Below are positions 27,131 through 35,005 of a stretch of 64,000 bases of DNA, in pieces; the first letter of the stretch is position 1; the number at the start of each line of letters is the position of its first letter. A model generated the notes under the pieces. It ran no database searches. It was not told the DNA's origin and saw only the letters and a program-made list of their open reading frames with translations. The stretch lies in assembly GCA_029880325.1 (NCBI GenBank), contig JAOUOP010000035.1:18314-82313 (forward strand), written 5' to 3'. The DNA comes from Myxococcales bacterium. Lineage in GTDB: Bacteria; Myxococcota_A; Polyangia; Polyangiales; JAFGIB01. Position numbers and translations under genes: made by a program.

Positions 27131-27177
27131 AGTTTGCTACATGGGGCCGCGCCTGCAGTGGGCAGGGAGGCGGCACC

Positions 27178-28194
27178 TTGAGCGATTCCACGGTACCCGA
27201 GATCTACGGCTGGACCCTCGAGCGGCACATCCTCGAGCAGCAGCGCCACGTCGCCGGCGCCAGCGGCGAGTTCACCAAGCTCTTCCAGCAGCTGGCCCTG
27301 GCCGGCAAGATCATCGGCAGCCGCGTCAATCAGGCGGGCCTGGCCGACGTGCTCGGAGTCACCGGCGACGTCAACGTCCAGGGCGAAGAGGTGCAAAAGC
27401 TCGACGTCTTCGCCAACCACGCCCTGATCCGCTGCCTGGAAGCCGGCGGTCAGGTGTGCCTGCTGGCCAGCGAAGAGGTCGACGACCCGATCCCGATCCC
27501 CACGCGCTTTCCGCTGGGCAAGTACGTACTGATGTTCGACCCGCTGGACGGCTCGAGCAACATCGACGTCAACATCTCCATCGGCACCATCTTCAGCGTG
27601 CACGAGCGGCTGAGCGGCGCGACGGAAAAGCCGGGCTTGCGCGACTGCCTGCAGCCCGGCCACAAGCAAGTCGCCGCCGGTTACATCATCTACGGCTCGT
27701 CCACCATGTTCGTCTACACCACCGGCAAGGCGGTGCACGGCTTCACCCTCGACCCCACGGTCGGCGAGTTCTTCCTCTCCCACCCCAACATCCGACTGCC
27801 CGAGCGCGGCAAGATCTACTCGGTCAACGAGGGCAATAGCGCCAAGTGGGACGACAGGGTGCGCAGCTGGGTGGACGCGATGAAGCAGGAGGGCAGCGGC
27901 CCCGGCCGGCCCTATTCGAGCCGCTACATCGGCACGCTGGTGGCCGACTTCCACCGCACACTGCTCAAGGGCGGCATCTTCGCCTACCCCGCCGACAACA
28001 GGAACCCCGAGGGCAAGCTGCGGCTGCTCTACGAGGCCTCGCCCATGGCCATGATCGCCGAGGCGGCCGGCGGCGCCGCCACCACCGGCCACGAGCGCAT
28101 CCTGGACCTGCAGCCGCGGGAGCTGCACCAGCGGGTGCCGCTGTACATCGGTAGCAAGCTCGACGTCGAGGACCTCGAGCGCGCCCTGGGTTGA
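27178..28194 (+). CDS. fbp: Fructose-1,6-bisphosphatase, class 1
   Basis: A 338-residue gluconeogenic enzyme hydrolysing fructose 1,6-bisphosphate. The start is TTG 27178 with GGGAGG at 27165-27170; no ATG or GTG suits. Signatures include LASEEVDDP (Glu pair for metal), DPLDGSSNID (121-130), YGSSTMFVYTTG, RYIGTLVADFHRTLLKGGIF and GKLRLLYEASPMA. All are diagnostic of class 1 FBPase, and the length is normal. It follows the FHA/ATPase gene by 47 bases on the same strand and may be cotranscribed. It precedes the flippase-sulfatase gene by 108 bases. Confidence 0.93.
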   Translation: MSDSTVPEIYGWTLERHILEQQRHVAGASGEFTKLFQQLALAGKIIGSRVNQAGLADVLGVTGDVNVQGEEVQKLDVFANHALIRCLEAGGQVCLLASEEVDDPIPIPTRFPLGKYVLMFDPLDGSSNIDVNISIGTIFSVHERLSGATEKPGLRDCLQPGHKQVAAGYIIYGSSTMFVYTTGKAVHGFTLDPTVGEFFLSHPNIRLPERGKIYSVNEGNSAKWDDRVRSWVDAMKQEGSGPGRPYSSRYIGTLVADFHRTLLKGGIFAYPADNRNPEGKLRLLYEASPMAMIAEAAGGAATTGHERILDLQPRELHQRVPLYIGSKLDVEDLERALG

Positions 28195-28302
28195 AGTGCT
28201 CCGGGCGTGAGCGCCCCGAGCAGAACGCGCCCGCCGGGAAATTGGCTGGTCGGCCGTGCAGTGCTATGCCCGTGACGGAGCCGGCGGCGGCCGCAACGAC
28301 CC

Positions 28303-31275
28303 ATGACCCAAAAACGCCTGATTTTCCTCCTCAAACTGGCCGTCTCGGTCGGCATCATCACGATCGTCTACGGCAAGGTGATGACCCGCGACGGAGCCGC
28401 CGGACTGGGCGCGCGGCTGAGCCAGATGTCCTGGGGCTGGATCGCAGCCTCGGCGGCGATGCAGCTGTGCGCAATCGCCGCCGCCGTGACGCGCTGGAAT
28501 GTGCTGCTGCGGGGCCAGGGCGTGCGCGCGCCGCTGCGGCACCTGGTGGGCTCCTTCATGATCGGCCGCTTTTTCGGGGCCTTCACCCCCGGCGGGCTCG
28601 GGCTGCAGGGCTACAAGCTCTACGACATCGCGACCCAAACCGGAAAGACCGCGCGGGCGACCGCCACCGTCGGCATCGAGATGGTGCTGGGTCAACTCTC
28701 GCTTTCAGCCGTGTTGATCGCCGGCTCGGTCTTCGGCGTGCGCTTTTTGGGCATCAGCGGCGTGCTGATCGTCAACGCCTTCTTCCTCGGCCTGATCGCC
28801 GTGGCCGTGACGCTGCTGGCTCGCCCGGCCCTGTTCAGGCTGGTCGCAGATCGGCTGCCGCCAGCGATTCGCACGCGCCTGCAGACCACCATCGACGCGG
28901 TCTGCGCCTACGAGGGGCGCAGCGCCCTGGTGATCGCCTCGGCCCTGCTGGGCATGGCCGTACACGCCTTCAACAACCTGATCTACGTGTGCGCGGCGCG
29001 TGCGCTAGGGGCCGAGCTGGGCTTGGGCGAAGTCTTCTTCGCCTCGGGACTGCAGATCTTCGCGACGCTGCTGCCCCTGTCGATCAACGGCATCGGCCTG
29101 CGCGAGGTCACCGCCAAGGCGCTTTACACCACCGTCGGCGTAGCCGAGAGCGTGGCGCTGCTGATTCCCACCGTGGGTTTCATCGTCGAGATGGCGATTT
29201 CCTCCATCGGTGGACTGGTCTTCCTGGCCCGCCGCGTGGGCTACCGGGTCGAGATCGCGATCGATGATCCGGAGCGCGAGGACGCGGCCAACGCCCACAT
29301 CGAGCGCGTGGCGCGCGAGGACCAGCCGACCGTCGGCGCTGGCCTGCGCGTGGGGCTGTGCGCAGGCATGATCGGCGGCGCCCTGGTGGGCCTGGGCGAG
29401 GCCGCGGTGATCCTGGCGTCGGCCTCGGGCGGCGCCGACTACTCGGTGCTGGCCTACGGCGCGGCGGCCTACGCGGCCATCTGCATGCCGGCCGCTGGCG
29501 GCTTCGGCCTGGCCCTGGCCCTGAGCGGGCAGCTGATGGCGCGCCGCGCCGTGCCCGAAGCCAGGGCCAGCGCACGCATCGCGGCCCTGGTCGTGGCCAG
29601 CTTCGGCCTGGTGCTGGGCGCCTTCCGCGTGCGCCGCGATGTCTTCCACGAGATGCTGAAGTGGAAGAGCGGCCAGGGGCTTTTGGTGCTGCTCGAATGC
29701 CTGCTCGCCGCCGGCGTCACCTACCTTTTGCTTTCGCTGCTTTTGCGTCTGCTGCTCGAGCGGCGACCGGCGGCACTCCTGTTGCGCCCGGCCGGTCTGC
29801 TGGCGCTCGCCGTTTCACTCGTGGTTGCCGGCTTCAGCGGCGCCGATCGCGCGGCTGCGCCGTCGGCCGACGCGACGGCGAACAATCCAGCTGCGACTCC
29901 GCCGCCGGCCAGCGCCTCCGACGTGCTCTTCATCGTCGTCGACACCCTGCGCGCCGACCACCTGCCCCTCTACGGCTACGACGCGATCAAAACCCCGGCC
30001 CTCGAAGCCTTCGCGCGCGACGCCATGGTCTTCGAGCAGGCCTTTTCCAACGCCAGCTGGACGCGGCCGAGCTTCGCTTCCCTGATGACCGGGCGTTATC
30101 CCTCGAGCCACCAGACCACGCGCAAGAGCAGCTCGCTGCCCGCCGAGATCGTCACGCTGGCCGAGGCCATGCAGGCGGCCGGCTACCGCACCGACGGCAT
30201 CGTCACCAACTACAACCTGGCGCCCTTCTTCAACTTCCAGCAGGGCTTCGACCGCTACCACTACCTGGAGCCCGAGTTCGTGCTCGGCGCTGGCGACACC
30301 GCCGCCAAGCTCCTGCTCGTGCAGCTGTCGCGCCAGTTCATCGAGCGCCGCCGTGCCAAAAACGGACAAGTCGCCCGCGGCAGCGCCTACCGCGACGCCG
30401 AGGAGGTCAACCGCGAGATCCTGGCGGCCTTCGACCGCCGCAAGGGCGGTCCCGGTGGCGGCGAACCGGCCTACGTCTTCGCCGGCTACATGGATCCGCA
30501 CGATCCCTACTACCCCCATCCCTACGACGGCACTGGCTACTCGCGGGCGGCCAACCAAAAGCCCGATCCCAAAGAAGCCCCGACCCTGCGCGCCCTCTAC
30601 GACGGCGAGATCGTCTTCTGGGACGAACACTTCGGCAAGCTGCTGGCCGAGCTCAAAGAACGCGGCCTCTACGACGCCATGACCATTGTGATCACCTCCG
30701 ACCACGGCGAGGAATTCATGGACCACGGCGGCTTCTGGCACGGCACCACGCTCTACGACGAGCAGGTGCACGTTCCACTGCTGGTCAAGCTCCCGAACAA
30801 CCGCCGCGCCGGCCAGCGTGTCGACCACTGGGTCGAGGGCGTCGACATCATGCCCTCCATCCTGCGCCAAAACGGCCTTCAGGTTCCCGAGGGCGTGCAG
30901 GGCAAGGGCCTGATGCAGGGCTCGGAGCAGGTCTTCGCCGAAGAGGACCACGAGGGCAACGTGCTCAAGGCCCTGCGCATCCGCCGCGGCGGCGCCGAAA
31001 TCAAAATCATCGAAGCCAACGCCGGAAACCCGCGCGGCCTCGAACCCTACGAACTCTACCGCCTGGACCAGGACCCCGGCGAGCAGGTCAACCTGGCCCA
31101 CGACCGCGGCGCCGTGCTGCAGGTCGCCGCCACGCGCCTGGAAGAGCACGGGCAGATCGCCCAGGTGGGCCGCGTCGAAAAGAGCGAAGTGGAGCTGAAG
31201 GCCAACGCCGCAGCCCTGCAGAAGCTGCGCGCCCTGGGCTACGCTGGCGGCGAAGACGCGCCGAAGAAGAACTGA
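28303..31275 (+). CDS. Flippase-like membrane domain fused to a sulfatase-fold hydrolase/transferase
   Basis: A 990-residue protein. Residues about 5-310 resemble the lysylphosphatidylglycerol-synthase/UPF0104 flippase family, multi-spanning with RFFGAFTPGGLGLQGYK and PLSINGIGLREV as typical loops. A second set of helices (about 345-525) leads to an extracytoplasmic alkaline-phosphatase/sulfatase domain from Asp547 (IVVDTLRADHLPLYGYD). Its active site is SWTRPSFASLMTGRYP with Thr587 at the nucleophile position; formylglycine sulfatases have Cys or Ser there. SDHGEEFMDHGG gives the distal metal ligands. Thr nucleophiles occur in phosphoethanolamine and LTA-synthase-like enzymes, so lipid-linked phosphotransfer is possible. 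Confidence 0.82.
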   Translation: MTQKRLIFLLKLAVSVGIITIVYGKVMTRDGAAGLGARLSQMSWGWIAASAAMQLCAIAAAVTRWNVLLRGQGVRAPLRHLVGSFMIGRFFGAFTPGGLGLQGYKLYDIATQTGKTARATATVGIEMVLGQLSLSAVLIAGSVFGVRFLGISGVLIVNAFFLGLIAVAVTLLARPALFRLVADRLPPAIRTRLQTTIDAVCAYEGRSALVIASALLGMAVHAFNNLIYVCAARALGAELGLGEVFFASGLQIFATLLPLSINGIGLREVTAKALYTTVGVAESVALLIPTVGFIVEMAISSIGGLVFLARRVGYRVEIAIDDPEREDAANAHIERVAREDQPTVGAGLRVGLCAGMIGGALVGLGEAAVILASASGGADYSVLAYGAAAYAAICMPAAGGFGLALALSGQLMARRAVPEARASARIAALVVASFGLVLGAFRVRRDVFHEMLKWKSGQGLLVLLECLLAAGVTYLLLSLLLRLLLERRPAALLLRPAGLLALAVSLVVAGFSGADRAAAPSADATANNPAATPPPASASDVLFIVVDTLRADHLPLYGYDAIKTPALEAFARDAMVFEQAFSNASWTRPSFASLMTGRYPSSHQTTRKSSSLPAEIVTLAEAMQAAGYRTDGIVTNYNLAPFFNFQQGFDRYHYLEPEFVLGAGDTAAKLLLVQLSRQFIERRRAKNGQVARGSAYRDAEEVNREILAAFDRRKGGPGGGEPAYVFAGYMDPHDPYYPHPYDGTGYSRAANQKPDPKEAPTLRALYDGEIVFWDEHFGKLLAELKERGLYDAMTIVITSDHGEEFMDHGGFWHGTTLYDEQVHVPLLVKLPNNRRAGQRVDHWVEGVDIMPSILRQNGLQVPEGVQGKGLMQGSEQVFAEEDHEGNVLKALRIRRGGAEIKIIEANAGNPRGLEPYELYRLDQDPGEQVNLAHDRGAVLQVAATRLEEHGQIAQVGRVEKSEVELKANAAALQKLRALGYAGGEDAPKKN

Positions 31276-31811
31276 GGCCTCGGCATCAGCCCCCAAAATC
31301 GACGCCGGCGGGCCGGTCGCAATCAGACCGGCGGTGGCGGGGATCGCATCGCCGGGCTGCGCCGCCGGGGCACGCCTTCGGCGGTACTGGCGCAGGGCAG
31401 CATCGCAGCCATCGGTCATCGCAGAATGTGGGTATCGAGCTTCATCAGCCCACCATGCTGCGACCCTGGGCCGGGACGCGACACTGCCATCTGAGGGCTC
31501 GGCGGGAGTGCTGAGCCGATGATCGGGGTCGATACGATGCCAGATGCAAGGACGGCCGCCGCCGGAATACTCCGTGTATTTCAAGGGGACCGGACCCCGC
31601 AGCTGGCGCCGTAGCGGTCCCGAGAGCGGGTCATGACTCCCGCCGAGCACATCTAGAGCGGCGATCTGGAGACCTTCGGGCCTCGAAACAGGCCCAAATC
31701 GGCCACCAAAACACGAGCAATTACTTCTATTTGTAAAAAAGTCCTGCGCTGGCGCAATTTTCGTCACGCCAGTCCCTGGTGCGCAATGTGCGGACATCCT
31801 AGAGTTGAGAT
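31276..31811. other. 536-base intergenic region
   Basis: It contains a small hairpin downstream of the sulfatase gene (GCCGGTC 31312-31318 with GACCGGC 31326-31332, no U-tract). Copy B of the 168-bp element occupies 31489-31656. From about 31710 to 31745 there is an AT-rich patch likely to be promoter DNA for the VWA gene. No convincing gene is seen on either strand. Confidence 0.6.
31489..31656. repeat. 168-bp inverted-repeat element, copy B
   Basis: It aligns to copy A (2218-2385) without gaps; positions 31501-31656 differ at 5 of 156. The outer left arm (31489-31498) is eroded, so only about 12 bases of the left repeat still pair with the intact right end (31636-31656). One arm difference is compensated: C2228/G2375 in copy A is T31499/A31646 here. 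It sits in non-coding DNA. Confidence 0.8.
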
Positions 31812-33077
31812 ATGGCGTGGTCTGGTGATCGAATTTTGGGATGTTTGGTATTGGTCTCTGCCGTGGCCGGATTCGGCTGCGCGGCGGATTCATCGGGAGG
31901 TCGCGGTGACGCGCGAAGCCCGCTCGGGTCGGCCGGGACGGCCACCGGCGCTGCCGGCGGCGGCGCCAGCGTGGGCATGTTCGGCAATACGACCTCCTCG
32001 GTCTCCGAGGTCACGCCCACCGGCGAAGTCATCGCCGCCGACGAGTGTGCCGATGGTGAGCGCTGCGGGCCGACGGGTTTGGACCCCAACGACTGCGGCA
32101 ACCTGACCCTGAACAGCGACGCCGAGACCATCGAGATGCCCGGCAACCTGCTGGTGATCTTCGACCGCTCCGGCAGCATGAATCAGAACTGGGATACCCG
32201 CACCAAGAGCCAGGCGGCCGGCGAAGCGCTGCAGGCGGCGCTCGATCCGCTCAAGGACCTGCTCACCGTCGGCGCCGTGCTCTTCCCCAGCCCCGACACC
32301 ATGGCCCAGGCTGGCTCGGGCTGCACCCCGGGCGACTTCATCTGCGAGCTCGGGGGTTTGATTGTGGGCGGCATCGCTGCGCTCGGCGGCAGCTGCAACG
32401 TCAACCCCATCACCTCGCCCGATCAGCTGAACTTCCTGCCCGGGCCCCAATTCATCATCGACTTTCCCAACCTGTGGAGCCTGAGTTCAGGCAGTACGCC
32501 CCTGGGCGATGCCGTGGTCATGGCCGACCAGGCGATCGCGAGTTCCACCTTCACCGGCGAGATCGCCGTCGTGATCATCACCGACGGTGAACCCAACTGC
32601 GGCACCGACATGAACCAGGTCAACATGTTCGCAGCCAACTGGCTGAGCCAGGGCATCCCGACCCACGTGATCGGATTGCCCGGCGCTGGCGGCGCGGCCA
32701 ATCTCTTGCAACAGTTGGCCGTGACCGGCGGCACCGGCTCCTTCATCGAGCCCTCCGACCCGGCCGCCCTCGAGGCGCGCCTGCGCGCAATCGTCTCCGA
32801 GACCATCAAAGCCGGCATCGACTCCTGCGACATCACCGTCGACCCACCCGCCGAGGATCCGGACCAGCTGCACATGGTAGTCATGGAAAACGGCATCGAG
32901 CAGGACGTGCCCCGCGACCTGGCCGCCGACGCCAGCTGGTCGGTCAGCGCCGACGGCAGCCAGATCTCGCTCCAGGGTCAGCTTTGCCAGGACGCCATCG
33001 ACGGCCGCTTCGCCAGCATCAGCTTCAAGTTCGGCTGCGTCGATCTGCCGCCGCTGCCGCCGCAGCGTCCGCAATAG
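31812..33077 (+). CDS. VWA-domain lipoprotein
   Basis: A 421-residue protein with signal MAWSGDRILGCLVLVSAVAG and lipobox-like GFGC (Cys23). A Gly/Ala/Ser linker precedes a Cys-containing segment (DECADGERCGPTGLDPNDC). The VWA domain begins at LLVIFDRSGSMNQN with MIDAS at Asp118. Thr in SSGSTPLGDAV and Asp in VVIITDGEPNCG complete the metal site. The C-terminal part (DSCDITVDPPAEDPDQ) has strand-like segments. The layout matches the VWA lipoprotein at 22865-24052, and the two are probably ancient paralogues. Surface adhesion or protein binding is inferred. Confidence 0.82.
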   Translation: MAWSGDRILGCLVLVSAVAGFGCAADSSGGRGDARSPLGSAGTATGAAGGGASVGMFGNTTSSVSEVTPTGEVIAADECADGERCGPTGLDPNDCGNLTLNSDAETIEMPGNLLVIFDRSGSMNQNWDTRTKSQAAGEALQAALDPLKDLLTVGAVLFPSPDTMAQAGSGCTPGDFICELGGLIVGGIAALGGSCNVNPITSPDQLNFLPGPQFIIDFPNLWSLSSGSTPLGDAVVMADQAIASSTFTGEIAVVIITDGEPNCGTDMNQVNMFAANWLSQGIPTHVIGLPGAGGAANLLQQLAVTGGTGSFIEPSDPAALEARLRAIVSETIKAGIDSCDITVDPPAEDPDQLHMVVMENGIEQDVPRDLAADASWSVSADGSQISLQGQLCQDAIDGRFASISFKFGCVDLPPLPPQRPQ

Positions 33078-33174
33078 TTCGCCGGTCGTTCGCTCGTAGT
33101 TCGCTGCCCGGGGGCGCGGTCGCAGGCGCGGAGCGGCTCACATGGAGCGCTCCGGCCCACGCTGGCCCGCGCTC

Positions 33175-33975
33175 TCAGTCCCCCGGCGGGGTGCAGCCGA
33201 GCAGGCCCTCGGGCAAGGGCCCGGCGTCGGCCCCGTCGACCGACAGCGGCGTGCCCACCGGCAGCAGGCATTCTTCAAAGGCGAAGGTGCCGCAAATACC
33301 GAAGTCACTGCAGCAACCCCAGACCGGACCGGCAAAGCCCAGGAAGCTCGGACACTGGCCGTCGACCGAGGGATCGTCGGGCGGCTCGGTCATCACAGCC
33401 GGCAGCTCCAGGGGCGGCAGCGGCTCGGCATCGACCTCGACCGGCGGCGGCAGGCAGAAGCCGATCTGCCAGGGATCGACTCCGCACTCACCGTTGGGCA
33501 GACAGCAGGAGAGTCCAACCTCGGGTGTCGGGCATTCCAGCAGGTCGCAGGTCGGTCCGGCATCGCTGACCGGCAGGTTCACCGGCGGTGGATTGGCAAA
33601 GCAGACCTGGCCGCTCGCGTAGGGGTCGTTGCCGCACAGACCAAAGGGCGTGCAGCAGGCGCTGCCAATGATCGGAAGCGGGCACTCGTCGAGCACGCAG
33701 ACGCTGTCGGAAAGCGCGCCCCCCGGCAGCGGTGCACAGTTGAGCCCGAGGCCGAGCGGGTCGACGCCGCACTGGGCCAGGGGCGTGCAGCAGGCCACGC
33801 CCACCGGAGGCGAGGGGCAATTATTTAGATCGCACACACCCGGTCCGTCGGGGTCGGTCAGATTTCCCCCGTCCAGCTGGCTGCGATTTCCGCTGAAGAC
33901 ATCGTTTTCGTCATCACTGCAGCCAACGGCCAGCAACGACAAGACGAGCGCCAAGAAAACTCCGAGTCGGATCAC
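33175..33975 (-). CDS. Cys-rich repeat lipoprotein
   Basis: A 266-residue protein from GTG 33975, chosen because AGGAG sits just upstream and the next residues form a clean lipoprotein signal (IRLGVFLALVLSLLAVGC, Cys19). The mature chain carries four related modules of about 45-50 residues built on C-x-L-x2-C-P...CC-x3-G-x-CGVDP (for example CPSPPVGVACCTPLAQCGVDP, CPTPEVGLSCCLPNGECGVDP), with the last one diverged. No family name is recognised. Its stop is 97 bases from the convergent VWA gene. The long upstream region contains microsatellites and palindromes. Confidence 0.75.
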   Translation of the reverse strand: MIRLGVFLALVLSLLAVGCSDDENDVFSGNRSQLDGGNLTDPDGPGVCDLNNCPSPPVGVACCTPLAQCGVDPLGLGLNCAPLPGGALSDSVCVLDECPLPIIGSACCTPFGLCGNDPYASGQVCFANPPPVNLPVSDAGPTCDLLECPTPEVGLSCCLPNGECGVDPWQIGFCLPPPVEVDAEPLPPLELPAVMTEPPDDPSVDGQCPSFLGFAGPVWGCCSDFGICGTFAFEECLLPVGTPLSVDGADAGPLPEGLLGCTPPGD

Positions 33976-34078
33976 GCCATGCTCCTGTGGCCGGTACAGC
34001 GCCAGGTTTGGATCGGTTAGGGGTCGAAACCTGCGCACATGCTCCCAGCTCCCCACGGTGCGCGTCCAGTTTCCGACT

Positions 34079-34199
34079 TTCCTACATGTAGGAAGCCAAC
34101 CAAGCCCGCCGCAAGCGACCGCGGCTCGTGTCTCGTGTCTCGTGTCTCGAGCGCATGGTCGTAGTCGCAGTCGCAGTCGCAGTCGCGACCGACCATGCG
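34079..34199. repeat. Palindrome and two microsatellites in a promoter region
   Basis: A 16-bp perfect palindrome (TTCCTACATGTAGGAA) lies at 34079-34094. Three tandem CTCGTGT units span 34125-34145. Four tandem AGTCGC units span 34163-34186, enclosed by perfect 10-bp inverted repeats at 34152-34161 and 34190-34199. They lie upstream of the Cys-rich lipoprotein gene and could vary in copy number. Confidence 0.7.
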
Positions 34200-34239
34200 A
34201 AGACAGGCCCAGCTCCCTCCCGACGGAAGCGCCCGCGCC

Positions 34240-34848
34240 TCAGTGCTTTGGCGAAAAACTGTAGGGCACTTCCATCACCGCGCACTTGCCCCCGCTGGGC
34301 TCGGCGAAGCGCCATCCCTCGGCCAGCTTGCGCACACAGGCGAAGACGTCGTTGTCGCGCAGACTGCCGGAAACCTTGGCGTTGGTCACCTTGCCGCCCG
34401 CGCCCACCTTGAGCTTCAACCTGATACTGCCCTGCAGCAGATTATTGAGCTTCAAACCGCGCTCGTAGCAGCTGCGGACCTGGGCGCGGTTGGAGCCGAT
34501 CACCTTGGCGGCGGCGCCCCGGTCGAGGTCACCCTCGCAATCCCAACCCCCGGGGGCCGGCGAAGCGCCGGCCTTGCGCTTGCGGACCTTGCGCTTGGGC
34601 TCGGGCGCGGGCTCGGGGCCAGCGTCTGGCACTTCCGGTTCCGGCTCCAGCTCGAGTTCCGGCTCGGCCATGGGATTGACGCGTTCGGCTGCGGGCGGAG
34701 GCGTCGGCGCCGCCACCGGCTCGGGGGTCGGCTCGGGAGCAGCGAAGAGCCACAGGCCCGCTGCCCCTGCCAGAAAGAGAAGCCCGATAGCGGCGTACTT
34801 GAGGTTGCCGTTTTTCTCGGGTGGGCGCTGGCTCGGTGTAGGTGCCAC
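34240..34848 (-). CDS. AgmX/PglI C-terminal-domain protein (TonB-like)
   Basis: A 202-residue protein with a short cytosolic N-terminus, one membrane helix (about 17-40: KYAAIGLLFLAGAAGLWLF) and a Pro/Glu-rich periplasmic spacer (PEPEVPDAGPEPAPEPKRK). The C-terminal domain (about 105-202) has the pattern VIGSNRAQVRSCYERGLKLNN, LQGSIRLKLKVGAGGKVTNAKV and C..KLAEGWRFAEP. This matches the AgmX/PglI domain known from gliding-motility and related envelope proteins of Myxococcota; it resembles TonB C-termini. Energy coupling or envelope tethering is inference. It diverges from the acyl-CoA synthetase-like gene. Confidence 0.82.
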   Translation of the reverse strand: MAPTPSQRPPEKNGNLKYAAIGLLFLAGAAGLWLFAAPEPTPEPVAAPTPPPAAERVNPMAEPELELEPEPEVPDAGPEPAPEPKRKVRKRKAGASPAPGGWDCEGDLDRGAAAKVIGSNRAQVRSCYERGLKLNNLLQGSIRLKLKVGAGGKVTNAKVSGSLRDNDVFACVRKLAEGWRFAEPSGGKCAVMEVPYSFSPKH

Positions 34849-35005
34849 GGCTGAATCCTGGTGCGCGTCGTCCGCGGGCGACGCGTGGTAAGGCCAGAAA
34901 GTCTATCGGGAAGCGCTGCCGGCGCAAAGCTTCCCGCCACGGCCGGCCCAAACGCGCCTGCCCAGCCCAGGCGACGATGCGCTATCGTCGGCGCGGAGGT
35001 CTCTG

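Noticed and set aside
26617..27177. Upstream extension of the fructose-bisphosphatase frame
   Set aside because: It overlaps the FHA/ATPase gene in another frame and shows no FBPase similarity; TTG 27178 has a good ribosome site.
31312..31332. Terminator after the flippase-sulfatase gene
   Set aside because: The 7-bp stem has no following U-tract; kept only as a note in the intergenic entry.
29358..31514. 718-codon open frame inside the flippase-sulfatase gene
   Set aside because: Arg/Pro/Ala-rich shadow frame of a well-supported gene; no domain or ribosome site.
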